DNA from: Phycisphaerales bacterium | GTDB taxonomy: Bacteria > Planctomycetota > Phycisphaerae > UBA1845 > Fen-1342 | Reading direction: 5' to 3' | Length of the DNA: 42,012 nt | Assembly: GCA_003162245.1 (NCBI GenBank) | Contig: PMMM01000171.1 | Span: forward strand, 13,578 to 55,589 | In this document: positions 34,799 through 42,012 of the stretch, piece by piece | Numbering within the stretch: position 1 is the stretch's first letter | Layout of the letters: the number at the start of each line of letters is the position of its first letter | Program-made: the position numbers and the translations under genes | Notes under the pieces: model-generated | What the model was told of the DNA's origin: nothing | Database searches by the model: none | The model's input: only the letters and a program-made list of their open reading frames with translations

Positions 34799-37161
34799 TC
34801 CAGCTTGCGGATCGGGGAGAACTCGAGGATCAGCGTTTTCTCGCCGTAGCCGGCGAATTTGACGCCGGCGCGTGTATTGCCTGATCCGGGGCGGATCCAG
34901 AGCAGTTGCCCGACGCCGTAGCGCTCGTGCCGGACCAGCATGCCGGGTTTCCAGTCGGCGTAGGGCGCGGTGCTGGTGGATGGTGGCGGCGGGGCCGGTT
35001 TCGGGCGACGCGGCCAGCGACGCGCGGACTCATCAGAGGTCTCGCCGGACGCCACATCGGTTTCGACCTCGTCGGAGGCTGGACGGTCGCGCAGACGCCG
35101 TTTAGGGACCAGACGTGCGGCCTCCTCCGGGGGCAAGTCCTCAACCAGCGGCACGAAGCCCTCGATCATGGATGCGCGGTCCGGCGCGCCGCGGGCGGCC
35201 GACAAGTCCTCGCAGACCAGACTCCCGTCGTCGAGCTCGGCGAGGAATTGCGACGGGCTGCGCGGCGTGGGCGTGCCGCGGATCACACGTTCGGCGGCGT
35301 GGGAGATGTACAGCCGTTCGCGGGCGCGGGTGATGCCGACGAAGCAGAGCCGCCGCTCTTCCTCGACCTCGCGGTCGGCCCGCAAGGCCCACTCGTGCGG
35401 GAGCAAGCCCTGCTCGAGCCCGACCAGGAAGACGACGGGGAACTCCAGGCCCTTCGCGGCGTGCAGCGTCATCAGCATGACGACGCCGGCGTGTTCGTCC
35501 ACCTGGTCCTGATCGCTGGCGAGGCTGACGCGGTTGAGGAAGTCCCGCAGCGCGGGCTCCTCGGTCTCCTCCTCGTAGCGAATGGCCGCGGTGACCAGTT
35601 CCTGCACGTTCGCCAGGCGATCCTCGCCGCCCGCATCGTGCTCCTTGCGCAGATCGGCCTCCAGGCCGGACTGCGTCAGCACGGTGCTCACGGCCTCCGA
35701 GACGGGCAGGTCCGCGGCCGCCTGCAAGCGGTCCAGCAGCGCCACGAACGGCGCGATCCGTCGCGCTGCGGCGCCAAGGCCGGGCACGTGCTCGGCGTCG
35801 CGCAGGACGTCGAGCAGTGTTGGGCCGCCGTCGCCGGTGGGCGCGGCGCGGCGGGCTTGCTCGGCGTGGGTCCGCAAGCGTTCGATCGTCGTCTTGCCGA
35901 TCCCGCGCGCCGGTGTGTTGATGATCCGCAGGAGCGCGATCTCGTCGGCGGGATTGACGAGCACCCGCAGGTACGCGAGCACGTCGCGGATTTCCTTGCG
36001 GTTGTAGAACTCCACGCCGCGGGCGATCTTGTAGGGAATGCCGCGGTGGCGCAGCGATTCCTCCAGGCCGCGCGAAACCGCGTTGATGCGGTAGAAGATC
36101 GCGAAGTCGCTGTAGGAGCGGCCGGCCGCGTGCAGCTCGGCGATGGTCTCGGCGATGCGCTCGGCTTCGTCGTACCCCTCCGCGAAGCGCCACACCTGGA
36201 TCGGCTCGCCGGGTCCGAGCTCCGACCAGAGCTCTTTGTGCTTGCGGCGGCGGTTGGCACGGATGAGTTGCGCGGCGACGTGCAGGATGTGGCCGGTGGA
36301 GCGGTAGTTCTGTTCGAGCCGGACGACAACCGCGTCGGGGTAGTCGCGCTCGAATTCGAGGATGTTGCGGATGTCGGCCCCGCGCCAGGCATAAATGCTC
36401 TGATCGGGGTCGCCGGTCGCGCAGATGTTCCGGTGGTGTTGCGTGAGGTAGCGGGCGATCAGGTACTGTGCGTGGTTCGTGTCCTGGTACTCGTCGATGA
36501 GCGCGTAGCGGAAGCGGATGTTCAGCCGCTCGACGATTTCCGGGTGCTCACCGAGGACGAGCGCGACACGCATCAGCAGGTCGTCGAAATCGACGGCGTT
36601 GCGGCGGCGCAGGAGCTGCTCGTACGCTTCGTAGACGTGCGCCACGGCCTGCTGCTCATACCAGTCCGCGCGGGCCTCGACATCGCGCGGCGTCTCCAGG
36701 CGACCCTTGGCCGCACTGATCCGCTCGCGCGCCGTGTCCGGCTTGAGGAACTCCTCACTGACGTCGCAAACCTCGAGCGCCTCCTTCACGACGCGGAGCG
36801 CGTCGGCTTCATCGTAGATCGAAAAGCCCGGCTGCACGTCGGCGAGCGGGCCGAACTCCCGCAGCAGGCGGGCGCCCAGCGCGTGGAACGTGTGAATCCA
36901 CATGCCGCGCGCGACGCCCAGCGTCTCGATGCGCCGCTTCATCTCGTCGGCGGCCTTGTTGGTGAACGTGATCGCGAGGACGTTGTGCGGCGAGACGCCT
37001 GAGTGCACGAGGTAGGCGGCGCGACGCGTGATGACGCGAGTCTTGCCGCTGCCGGGCCCGGCGATGACGAGCAGCGGGCCGTCGCGGTGCGTGACCGCCT
37101 GGCGCTGCGGCTCGTTGAGGTCGGCGAGAATGGCCTGCGCTGACGCGGCGGTTGGAGGCAT
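34789..37161 (-). CDS. pcrA: ATP-dependent DNA helicase PcrA/UvrD
   Basis: SF1A 3'-5' helicase for repair and replication-transcription conflict, 790 aa from ATG 37161; an alternative upstream ATG gives 826. Motifs are Q-motif NEPQRQAVTH, Walker A GPGSGKT (35-41), Ia AITFTNKAADEM, motif II DEYQDTNHAQY, III TGDPDQSIYAWRGA, IV QNYRSTG, V MTLHAAKGLEFPVVFLVGL and VI VGITRARERLY. The C-terminal domain (VRHERYGVGQL, then KFAGYGEKTLILEFSPIRKL) is the tudor-like RNA-polymerase-binding module of PcrA/UvrD. The linker between is a Pro-rich charged tail of about 80 residues. Confidence 0.95.
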   Translation of the reverse strand: MPPTAASAQAILADLNEPQRQAVTHRDGPLLVIAGPGSGKTRVITRRAAYLVHSGVSPHNVLAITFTNKAADEMKRRIETLGVARGMWIHTFHALGARLLREFGPLADVQPGFSIYDEADALRVVKEALEVCDVSEEFLKPDTARERISAAKGRLETPRDVEARADWYEQQAVAHVYEAYEQLLRRRNAVDFDDLLMRVALVLGEHPEIVERLNIRFRYALIDEYQDTNHAQYLIARYLTQHHRNICATGDPDQSIYAWRGADIRNILEFERDYPDAVVVRLEQNYRSTGHILHVAAQLIRANRRRKHKELWSELGPGEPIQVWRFAEGYDEAERIAETIAELHAAGRSYSDFAIFYRINAVSRGLEESLRHRGIPYKIARGVEFYNRKEIRDVLAYLRVLVNPADEIALLRIINTPARGIGKTTIERLRTHAEQARRAAPTGDGGPTLLDVLRDAEHVPGLGAAARRIAPFVALLDRLQAAADLPVSEAVSTVLTQSGLEADLRKEHDAGGEDRLANVQELVTAAIRYEEETEEPALRDFLNRVSLASDQDQVDEHAGVVMLMTLHAAKGLEFPVVFLVGLEQGLLPHEWALRADREVEEERRLCFVGITRARERLYISHAAERVIRGTPTPRSPSQFLAELDDGSLVCEDLSAARGAPDRASMIEGFVPLVEDLPPEEAARLVPKRRLRDRPASDEVETDVASGETSDESARRWPRRPKPAPPPPSTSTAPYADWKPGMLVRHERYGVGQLLWIRPGSGNTRAGVKFAGYGEKTLILEFSPIRKLERG

Positions 37162-37287
37162 ACCCCCATATACCCGCGCGACGGGGGCTCGTCCAACCGG
37201 AACCGCGCGACCGGTGCCGAACGAATCGTCGCCGGGTACCGGACGCTTATGAGCCGCGCGTCGTTGCACGCTGGCGAGCGACGTTTG

Positions 37288-40200
37288 TCAGCACGCCGAC
37301 CAGCCGCAGGTCGGGCATTTGCGGCAGCCTTCCTGCCGCAGCAGCGGCTCTGCGCATTCCGGGCACAACACTTTGTAGAACGGGGCGGAATCGTGCCCGT
37401 GCTTCACCTCGCCCAGCACGGCGGCGAGGTCGCAGGCCGTCAGCGCGCGGACCTCGGCCGCAGAAGGGGCCGCGACGGGGGCGGCGTCGAGCACGACGCT
37501 CTCGGTGCGCGTCTGGACGAGGGCGACGGTCTCGACCTGCTCCGTAAGCTCGTCGACTTCGTCGACCTCGGCGACCGCAACGGCGGCATCGGTGCCGAAA
37601 CCGGCAAGGCCATTGCCGTCCTCACTCGCGTCACCGCCGTCGTGCACCGCCTTGGGCGTTTGCGAACGCCTGGCGGGCGCGGCGACGCGGTGCGCGGGAC
37701 GAGTGATGACGGCATCGGCGCGGCGTTCGACAGGACGCGTTTCGGCGTGGTTGTGTCCGCCGTTGCCGTTGCCGGGCCGCACGGGTCGGTCGATCGGCGT
37801 CGTTTCCGGGTGATGAGGCGGCGGATTCGGGTTGTCCAACTCGGCCAGGTCGATCTCGCCCAGCAGCAGTGCCCGCAGGCCGAACCGCTCCTTGGCCTTC
37901 ATGTATTTCTTTAGTGCGCAGGCCAGGCCGTCGGGCAGGGACATGATGCGGCCGGCCCGCGTGGGAATCTGCATGGACGTGCCGATGCCTTCCCACTGTT
38001 TGATGAGGGCGCGCAGGCTGCCGCCGGCCCGCAGCCACAACGACGCGATGCGGCACAGCCCTTCGAGATCGCTGTTCGCCACGTCGCCGCCCTTGCCGAG
38101 CTGCGCGAAGACCTCCAGCTCGCGGTCGGCCCGCGGATCGACGGTGATCTTCACGTGCATGTTGCCGAAAGGCGTCATCTGCCGGATACGCAGACCGCTG
38201 ACGATCTCGGGCAGGTCCAGCGGCTCGATGTAAGGTGTGGGCGGCGGCGGCGGGAGGGCGGCGTCCGGCGCACAGGTCGAGCAAGGGACTTCTGCGACGG
38301 GCTCATCGTCGTGACGGGCGTTGGGCGCGTCGCCATTGCCCTTGTTCGCGACCGCAGCCGGAGCTTCGCCGACGGCTGCGCAATCATCCACATCGGTCTT
38401 GAGGGCCATAGGCTGCTCCTCGCGGCAGGCATCGCGGTAGACGGTCACGCCCTTGCAGCGCAACCGGTATGCAAGCTGGAAAATCTGCTCCACGTCGTCG
38501 CGGTTGGCGTCATGGGGAAAGTTGATCGTCTTGCTGATCGAGGCGTCGCAGTGCCGCTGAAACGCGGCTTGCATCCGCATGTGCCACTCGGGCGAGATGT
38601 CATGGGCGCACACAAAGACGCGCCGAACGTCCGGGGGAACCTCGTCGCTGTGGGCCAGCGTGCCGTCGCGCGCGAGGCGCTCGATCAACCCCTCGGAATA
38701 GAAGCCGCGCCGCTGGGCCATGTCGCAGAAGGTCTCATTCACTTCGATGAGCGGCCGCTCGCCGGGGCGCTGGCCTTTGAGCACGTTGCGCATGAAGGCC
38801 AGCGAGAACATTGGCTCGATGCCGCCGGAGCAGTTGGCGATGATGCTGATCGTGCCGGTGGGGGCGACCGTCGTGACGGCGGCGTTCCGCATGACGCGGT
38901 TGTGCTGCGTGTGCCAGCGGCTGCCCTGCCAGTTGGGGAAGCAGCCCCGCTCGCGGGCGAGTTGCTCGCTGGCGGCGTGGGCTTCGTCGTTCAGGAACTT
39001 CATGAAGCGCTCGGCCCACGCGACGCCCTCGTCGCTGTTGTACGCGACGCCGAGCTTGAAGAGCGCGTCGGCGAAGCCCATCACGCCGAGACCGATCTTG
39101 CGGTTGCCCCGGCAGATCTGCTCGATCTCGGGGAGCGGATAGTTGTTCGCGTCGATGACGTCGTCGAGGAAGCGCGTCGCGACCTGGAGCACCTCGCGCA
39201 GCCGCTCCCAGTCGACGTCCGCGGCCGGCGTGCAGGCGTCCTTGACGAACAGGCCCAGGTTCACGCTGCCGAGGTTGCACGCCTCATACGGCAGGAGGGG
39301 TTGCTCGCCGCAAGGGTTGGTCGCCTCGATCCGGCCGATGTGCGGCGTGGGGTTATCCTCGTTAATTCGGTCGATGAAAACCACCCCCGGCTCGCCGGTC
39401 TGCCAGGCGTTTGTGACGATGATCTCCCAGACGTCGCGTTTCGTGTACACACGTCCCTGCCAGGCCTCCGGCAGGGGACCGGTGAGCCGCGGCGTGCGGT
39501 AATAGCGTTCGCGTCCGGTCGGGCTGACGCGCTCGACACAGTCGACTTCGATGAGATCGTGGATCGTGTACTTCCAGATGGCGATCTGGCGCGGGATGAC
39601 GAAGGACTTGCCATTCCTGGGGTTGCGCACGACGTGGGCCGAGTTGGGATCGGCGAGGAACTCCTCCATCCAGTCGTTGGTGACCTTGACCGAGATGTTG
39701 TAGTTCGTGAACTGGTTCAGGTCCTGCTTGGCGTGCAGGAACTTCAGGATGTCGGGATGGTGGACGTACATCATCCCCATGTTCGCGCCGCGGCGGAAGG
39801 CACCCTGCTGGATGGCGTTGGTGGCCTCGCTGAACGCGCGCCAGAAGCTGATGGGGCCGCTGGTGCTGCCGCCGCTGGACCTGATGAAGTCACCGGTGGG
39901 GCGAAGCTCGTCGAAGGCGAAACCGGTGCCGCCGCCGGCCTTCTGAATAAGGGCGGTGTGCTTGATGCTGTTGAAGATGTCCACGATCGAGTCGCGGACA
40001 GGCAGAACGAAGCAAGCGGACAACATCCCCATCTCGCGCCCGGCATTCATGAGGGTGGGGGAGTTGGGCATGAACGCGCCGCTGGCGATAATCCGATAAA
40101 AAGCATCCTCCCGATGCCGCCGGTCGATCTCGGTCGCTCCGTAGAGCAGCTCGATGTCGGCGATGGTCTTCGCGACGCGGTGGAAAAGCTCGCCGGGCGA

Positions 40201-40323
40201 TTCCACGCATTGGCCGCGTTCGTTCTTCTTGAGGTAACGGGCCTCGAGGACGGTGCGCCCGTTTTCGGCGAGGGTCGGCTCGTCCGTGAACCGCGTCGGA
40301 TTTTTCGGTGCGATGTCCAGCAT
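37288..40323 (-). CDS. nrdJ: adenosylcobalamin-dependent (class II) ribonucleotide reductase
   Basis: Makes dNTPs without oxygen dependence using vitamin B12. The start ATG at 40323 follows GGAG at 7 nt and gives 1011 aa. Active-site residues are Cys104 (GMLSACFVLP) and the Asn336/Cys338/Glu340 triad (TNPCGEQPL). The glycyl-free pattern CNLGSVNLG follows. A TSCPD-type domain (FGNMHVKITVDPRADRE) lies in the C-terminal third. A low-complexity linker of about 150 residues (rich in Pro, Ala and Val) then leads to the C-terminal Cys pairs CPECAEPL, CRKCPTCGW and SAC, whose last Cys residues probably reduce the active site. No NrdA/B or NrdD is in the window. Confidence 0.96.
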   Translation of the reverse strand: MLDIAPKNPTRFTDEPTLAENGRTVLEARYLKKNERGQCVESPGELFHRVAKTIADIELLYGATEIDRRHREDAFYRIIASGAFMPNSPTLMNAGREMGMLSACFVLPVRDSIVDIFNSIKHTALIQKAGGGTGFAFDELRPTGDFIRSSGGSTSGPISFWRAFSEATNAIQQGAFRRGANMGMMYVHHPDILKFLHAKQDLNQFTNYNISVKVTNDWMEEFLADPNSAHVVRNPRNGKSFVIPRQIAIWKYTIHDLIEVDCVERVSPTGRERYYRTPRLTGPLPEAWQGRVYTKRDVWEIIVTNAWQTGEPGVVFIDRINEDNPTPHIGRIEATNPCGEQPLLPYEACNLGSVNLGLFVKDACTPAADVDWERLREVLQVATRFLDDVIDANNYPLPEIEQICRGNRKIGLGVMGFADALFKLGVAYNSDEGVAWAERFMKFLNDEAHAASEQLARERGCFPNWQGSRWHTQHNRVMRNAAVTTVAPTGTISIIANCSGGIEPMFSLAFMRNVLKGQRPGERPLIEVNETFCDMAQRRGFYSEGLIERLARDGTLAHSDEVPPDVRRVFVCAHDISPEWHMRMQAAFQRHCDASISKTINFPHDANRDDVEQIFQLAYRLRCKGVTVYRDACREEQPMALKTDVDDCAAVGEAPAAVANKGNGDAPNARHDDEPVAEVPCSTCAPDAALPPPPPTPYIEPLDLPEIVSGLRIRQMTPFGNMHVKITVDPRADRELEVFAQLGKGGDVANSDLEGLCRIASLWLRAGGSLRALIKQWEGIGTSMQIPTRAGRIMSLPDGLACALKKYMKAKERFGLRALLLGEIDLAELDNPNPPPHHPETTPIDRPVRPGNGNGGHNHAETRPVERRADAVITRPAHRVAAPARRSQTPKAVHDGGDASEDGNGLAGFGTDAAVAVAEVDEVDELTEQVETVALVQTRTESVVLDAAPVAAPSAAEVRALTACDLAAVLGEVKHGHDSAPFYKVLCPECAEPLLRQEGCRKCPTCGWSAC

Positions 40324-40458
40324 CCGAGAACTCCATTTCCGGAAGCGTGTCCGACCAACCTCACCAGGTATCGAGGTACCGTTTCGAGTCGCGCGGCCGA
40401 GTTGCGGCACCAATGCTGACGGCCACAGGCGTGACCTGCATTTAGTGGGGCAACCTTG

Positions 40459-40487
40459 ATAATAGCTCAAGATGTTGTGGTCGTCAA
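40459..40487 (-). promoter_or_regulatory. sigma70-like promoter of nrdJ
   Basis: Minus strand: TTGACG (40487-40482), exactly 17 nt, TATTAT (40464-40459), a 5/6 and 5/6 match. It lies in a conspicuously AT-rich island in this GC-rich genome. The start of transcription would be near 40452, leaving a leader of about 130 nt before the ATG at 40323. Confidence 0.6.
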
Positions 40488-40529
40488 AAGTAATGCGCAA
40501 GATAATCGCTTTTCGCATAAGTCGATAAC

Positions 40530-40576
40530 ATACAATTAGTTGCGATCAAGACCGTTGCGATGACAATATATTGTGG
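40530..40576. promoter_or_regulatory. tandem NrdR-box-like operator sites upstream of nrdJ
   Basis: Site 1 (40563-40574) is the perfect 12-bp palindrome ACAATATATTGT. Extended to 16 bp it matches the NrdR consensus ACAC-AATATATT-GTGT at 13 positions. Site 2 (40532-40543) is ACAATTAGTTGC, matching at 8 of the central 12. Their centres are 31 bp apart, the canonical three-turn spacing of paired NrdR boxes. They lie 45-90 nt upstream of the -35 of the best nrdJ promoter, so another promoter may also be used. Confidence 0.6.
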
Positions 40577-40612
40577 TCCGGACCGACCCGCCGGGCTCGG
40601 TTTCGTCGTTCT

Positions 40613-40632
40613 ATGCTAACACAATGCTAACA
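40613..40632. repeat. two direct copies of ATGCTAACA, 11-bp period
   Basis: ATGCTAACA occurs at 40613-40621 and 40624-40632. On the minus strand the pair reads TGTTAGCAT twice, one helical turn apart. The position, about 60 nt downstream of the peptidase stop and 40 nt upstream of the NrdR-like sites, would suit a regulatory protein or promoter element. Function is unknown. Confidence 0.4.
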
Positions 40633-40691
40633 TCTCCGGCGCGGCCAAGGCGGGCTGCGCGGAGTGGTGCGCGGTCTATTCGGCGGCTGGA

Positions 40692-41870
40692 TCAGGCGTT
40701 GGCGAAGGCCGCGAGCAGGGCTGCGCCAAGCGGCAGCGCGTCTTCGTCGATGTTGAAGCGCGGGTGATGGTGCGGGTATGCGCACCCCTTCGCCTCGTTT
40801 CGCGCCCCGAGAAACAGGAATGCGGCCGGCACCTTCTGGGCATAGTAGGCGAAGTCCTCGGCGCCGGCCTGGGCGGGCAAAGTGAGAAGCTGGTCCGGCG
40901 TGAAGCCGATCTGGCGGGCGGCGTGCAACGCGCGGTCCACGATCCCCGGGTCGTTGACCAGCGCCGGGTAGCCGTCCTCGAGCGTTATGTCCGCGGTTGC
41001 CCCGTGGGCCGCGGCAACGCCGGCGGCGAGCTGGCGAATGCGCGCCAACACCGTCGCGCGGGTTGCCTGACTGAGCGTGCGAACCGTGCCGCGTAACTCC
41101 GCGAACTCGGGAACGATGTTCGAGGCGCTGCCGGCCTGCAGGCACGTGACGGAGACCACGGCGCTATCCGTCATCGCGATCCCGCGGCTAACGACGGTCT
41201 GCAACGCCATGATGATCTGCGCTGCCGCCACGACCGGATCGACGCACTGGTGGGGCATGGCGGCGTGGCCGCCCTTGCCGTGTACGACGACGTGCAGGCG
41301 GTTGGTACTCGACATGAAGGCCCCGGGGCGAGTGCCGAGCGTCCCCAAGGGCATTTCGGACCAGATGTGCAGGCCGAAAACGGCCTCAACACCGTCGAGG
41401 ACGCCGCCGGCAATCATGGGCGCTGCACCGCCGGGGCCTTCCTCGGCGGGCTGGAAAATAAGCCGCACGCCGCGTCTTAGGTCGCCACGGCGCTGGCCGA
41501 GGAGCTGTGCGGCTCCGAGGAGCATCGCCACGTGGGCGTCGTGGCCGCAGGCGTGCATGAGCCCGGGCTTCTGGGAGGCGTAATCGACGCCGGTTTCTTC
41601 CTGAATGGGGAGGGCGTCCATGTCGGCGCGCAGGGCGATGGCCGGACCAGCGCCGGACGAGGCGGCCGGCGGGCGCAGGTCGGCGACGACGCCGAACGTG
41701 TCGCCGAAGCGCTCGCGGGGCTCGTAGCCCAGGGAGCGCAGCTCATCGGCCACATAACGCGCGGTCTGCTCTTCGTGCTCGCCGAGCTCGGGATGGGCAT
41801 GAAAGTGGCGGCGCCAGGCGATAAGCCGGTCGTGGATTCCTTGTGCGGCGGTGAGGAGTTGCTTGGGCAT
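40692..41870 (-). CDS. M20-family metallo-amidohydrolase/peptidase (hippurate hydrolase-like)
   Basis: Zinc amidohydrolase, 392 aa from ATG 41870, preceded by GGAG at 9 nt. A longer upstream frame adds 12 residues. It has the YkuR/AmaA/IAA-amidohydrolase pattern: RRHFHAHPELGEHEEQTARYV, LRADMDALPIQEETG, Cys108 and His110 in MHACGHDAH, and the catalytic Glu pair in QPAEEGPGGA. A dimerization lid (GKGGHAAMPHQCVDPVVAAAQI) and C-terminal HHHPRFNIDEDALPLG complete it. Substrates of this class include N-acyl amino acids and N-acetyl-diaminopimelate. None can be picked here. It lies upstream of nrdJ on the same strand, with 368 nt between. Confidence 0.92.
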   Translation of the reverse strand: MPKQLLTAAQGIHDRLIAWRRHFHAHPELGEHEEQTARYVADELRSLGYEPRERFGDTFGVVADLRPPAASSGAGPAIALRADMDALPIQEETGVDYASQKPGLMHACGHDAHVAMLLGAAQLLGQRRGDLRRGVRLIFQPAEEGPGGAAPMIAGGVLDGVEAVFGLHIWSEMPLGTLGTRPGAFMSSTNRLHVVVHGKGGHAAMPHQCVDPVVAAAQIIMALQTVVSRGIAMTDSAVVSVTCLQAGSASNIVPEFAELRGTVRTLSQATRATVLARIRQLAAGVAAAHGATADITLEDGYPALVNDPGIVDRALHAARQIGFTPDQLLTLPAQAGAEDFAYYAQKVPAAFLFLGARNEAKGCAYPHHHPRFNIDEDALPLGAALLAAFANA

Positions 41871-42012
41871 CTCGACTGCTCCGAGTACCTGAATCGCGGC
41901 AGACACTATAGCGGATGCTGCCGGGCGGCGCCATCGGGCGAACCGGGCAGTCGCCGCGACGCGCGGGGGGGAGCGGCAGGGTCATGCAGCGCAGGGCAAC
42001 CGCATTCTCCGA

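Larger units (their letters stand above)
40324..40691. other. nrdJ leader and upstream AT-rich region
   Basis: It holds the nrdJ promoter, the paired NrdR-like sites, and upstream a direct repeat. The transcribed leader (about 40324-40452) forms short hairpins such as CAGG...CCTG, but contains no B12-box. The AT-rich block is confined to about 40440-40570. No gene is seen. Confidence 0.6.

Noticed and set aside
38155-40419. 754-aa plus-strand frame opposite nrdJ
   Set aside because: It is an antisense shadow; the nrdJ frame has conserved active-site residues.
40324-40452. Cobalamin riboswitch in the nrdJ leader
   Set aside because: The enzyme uses B12, so one was sought, but no B12-box-like sequence or long structured leader is visible in about 130 nt.

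Overview
The window is strongly GC-rich bacterial chromosome with long antisense shadow ORFs and is densely coding. Several things together point to a planctomycete-like member of the PVC group, as an inference: an alternative complex III (ACIII) plus caa3-oxidase operon, a PEP-CTERM exported protein, a class II (B12-dependent) ribonucleotide reductase, and short palindromic repeats, some inside genes. No rRNA or other phylogenetic marker is present to prove this.

Positions 1-12285 (minus strand) form one tightly packed respiratory operon. A sigma70-like promoter at 12257-12285 is followed by actA (pentaheme cytochrome), actB (molybdopterin-like plus FeS protein), actC (NrfD-like quinol site), a fused actD-actE, actF, a 125-aa one-helix membrane protein, a SCO copper chaperone, coxB with a fused cytochrome c, A2-type coxA, and coxC, which runs off the left edge. 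Most junctions are 4-nt ATGA/GTGA overlaps. The set makes a quinol:cytochrome c/caa3 electron-transfer chain.

Positions 12286-14937 are accessory sequence: a cluster of GNRA-loop palindromes, a disrupted PEP-CTERM gene (in-frame amber stop after its signal peptide, and a frame change at a C9 tract), and a LuxR-type helix-turn-helix protein.

Positions 14938-27545 hold mostly housekeeping genes. In order these are an exported protein with an orphan ABC ATPase, glpX, tRNA-Arg(TCG), rpmH (not next to rnpA), transketolase, an NAD-dependent epimerase, an alpha/beta hydrolase, a 470-aa coiled-coil protein, rarD and a PrpE-type acyl-CoA synthetase.

Positions 27638-29231 are a two-gene module, an AAA ATPase with a DUF4276/TOPRIM-like protein, that resembles OLD/PARIS-like defence pairs. 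It lies just downstream of alaS. The alaS gene itself carries an in-frame array of 33-bp palindromic repeats and other extra segments, giving a 1065-aa protein.

Positions 32941-41870 hold a PTS EIIA protein, a class V aminotransferase, a PcrA/UvrD helicase, nrdJ and an M20 peptidase. Upstream of nrdJ are two sites with the sequence and 31-bp spacing expected of tandem NrdR boxes.
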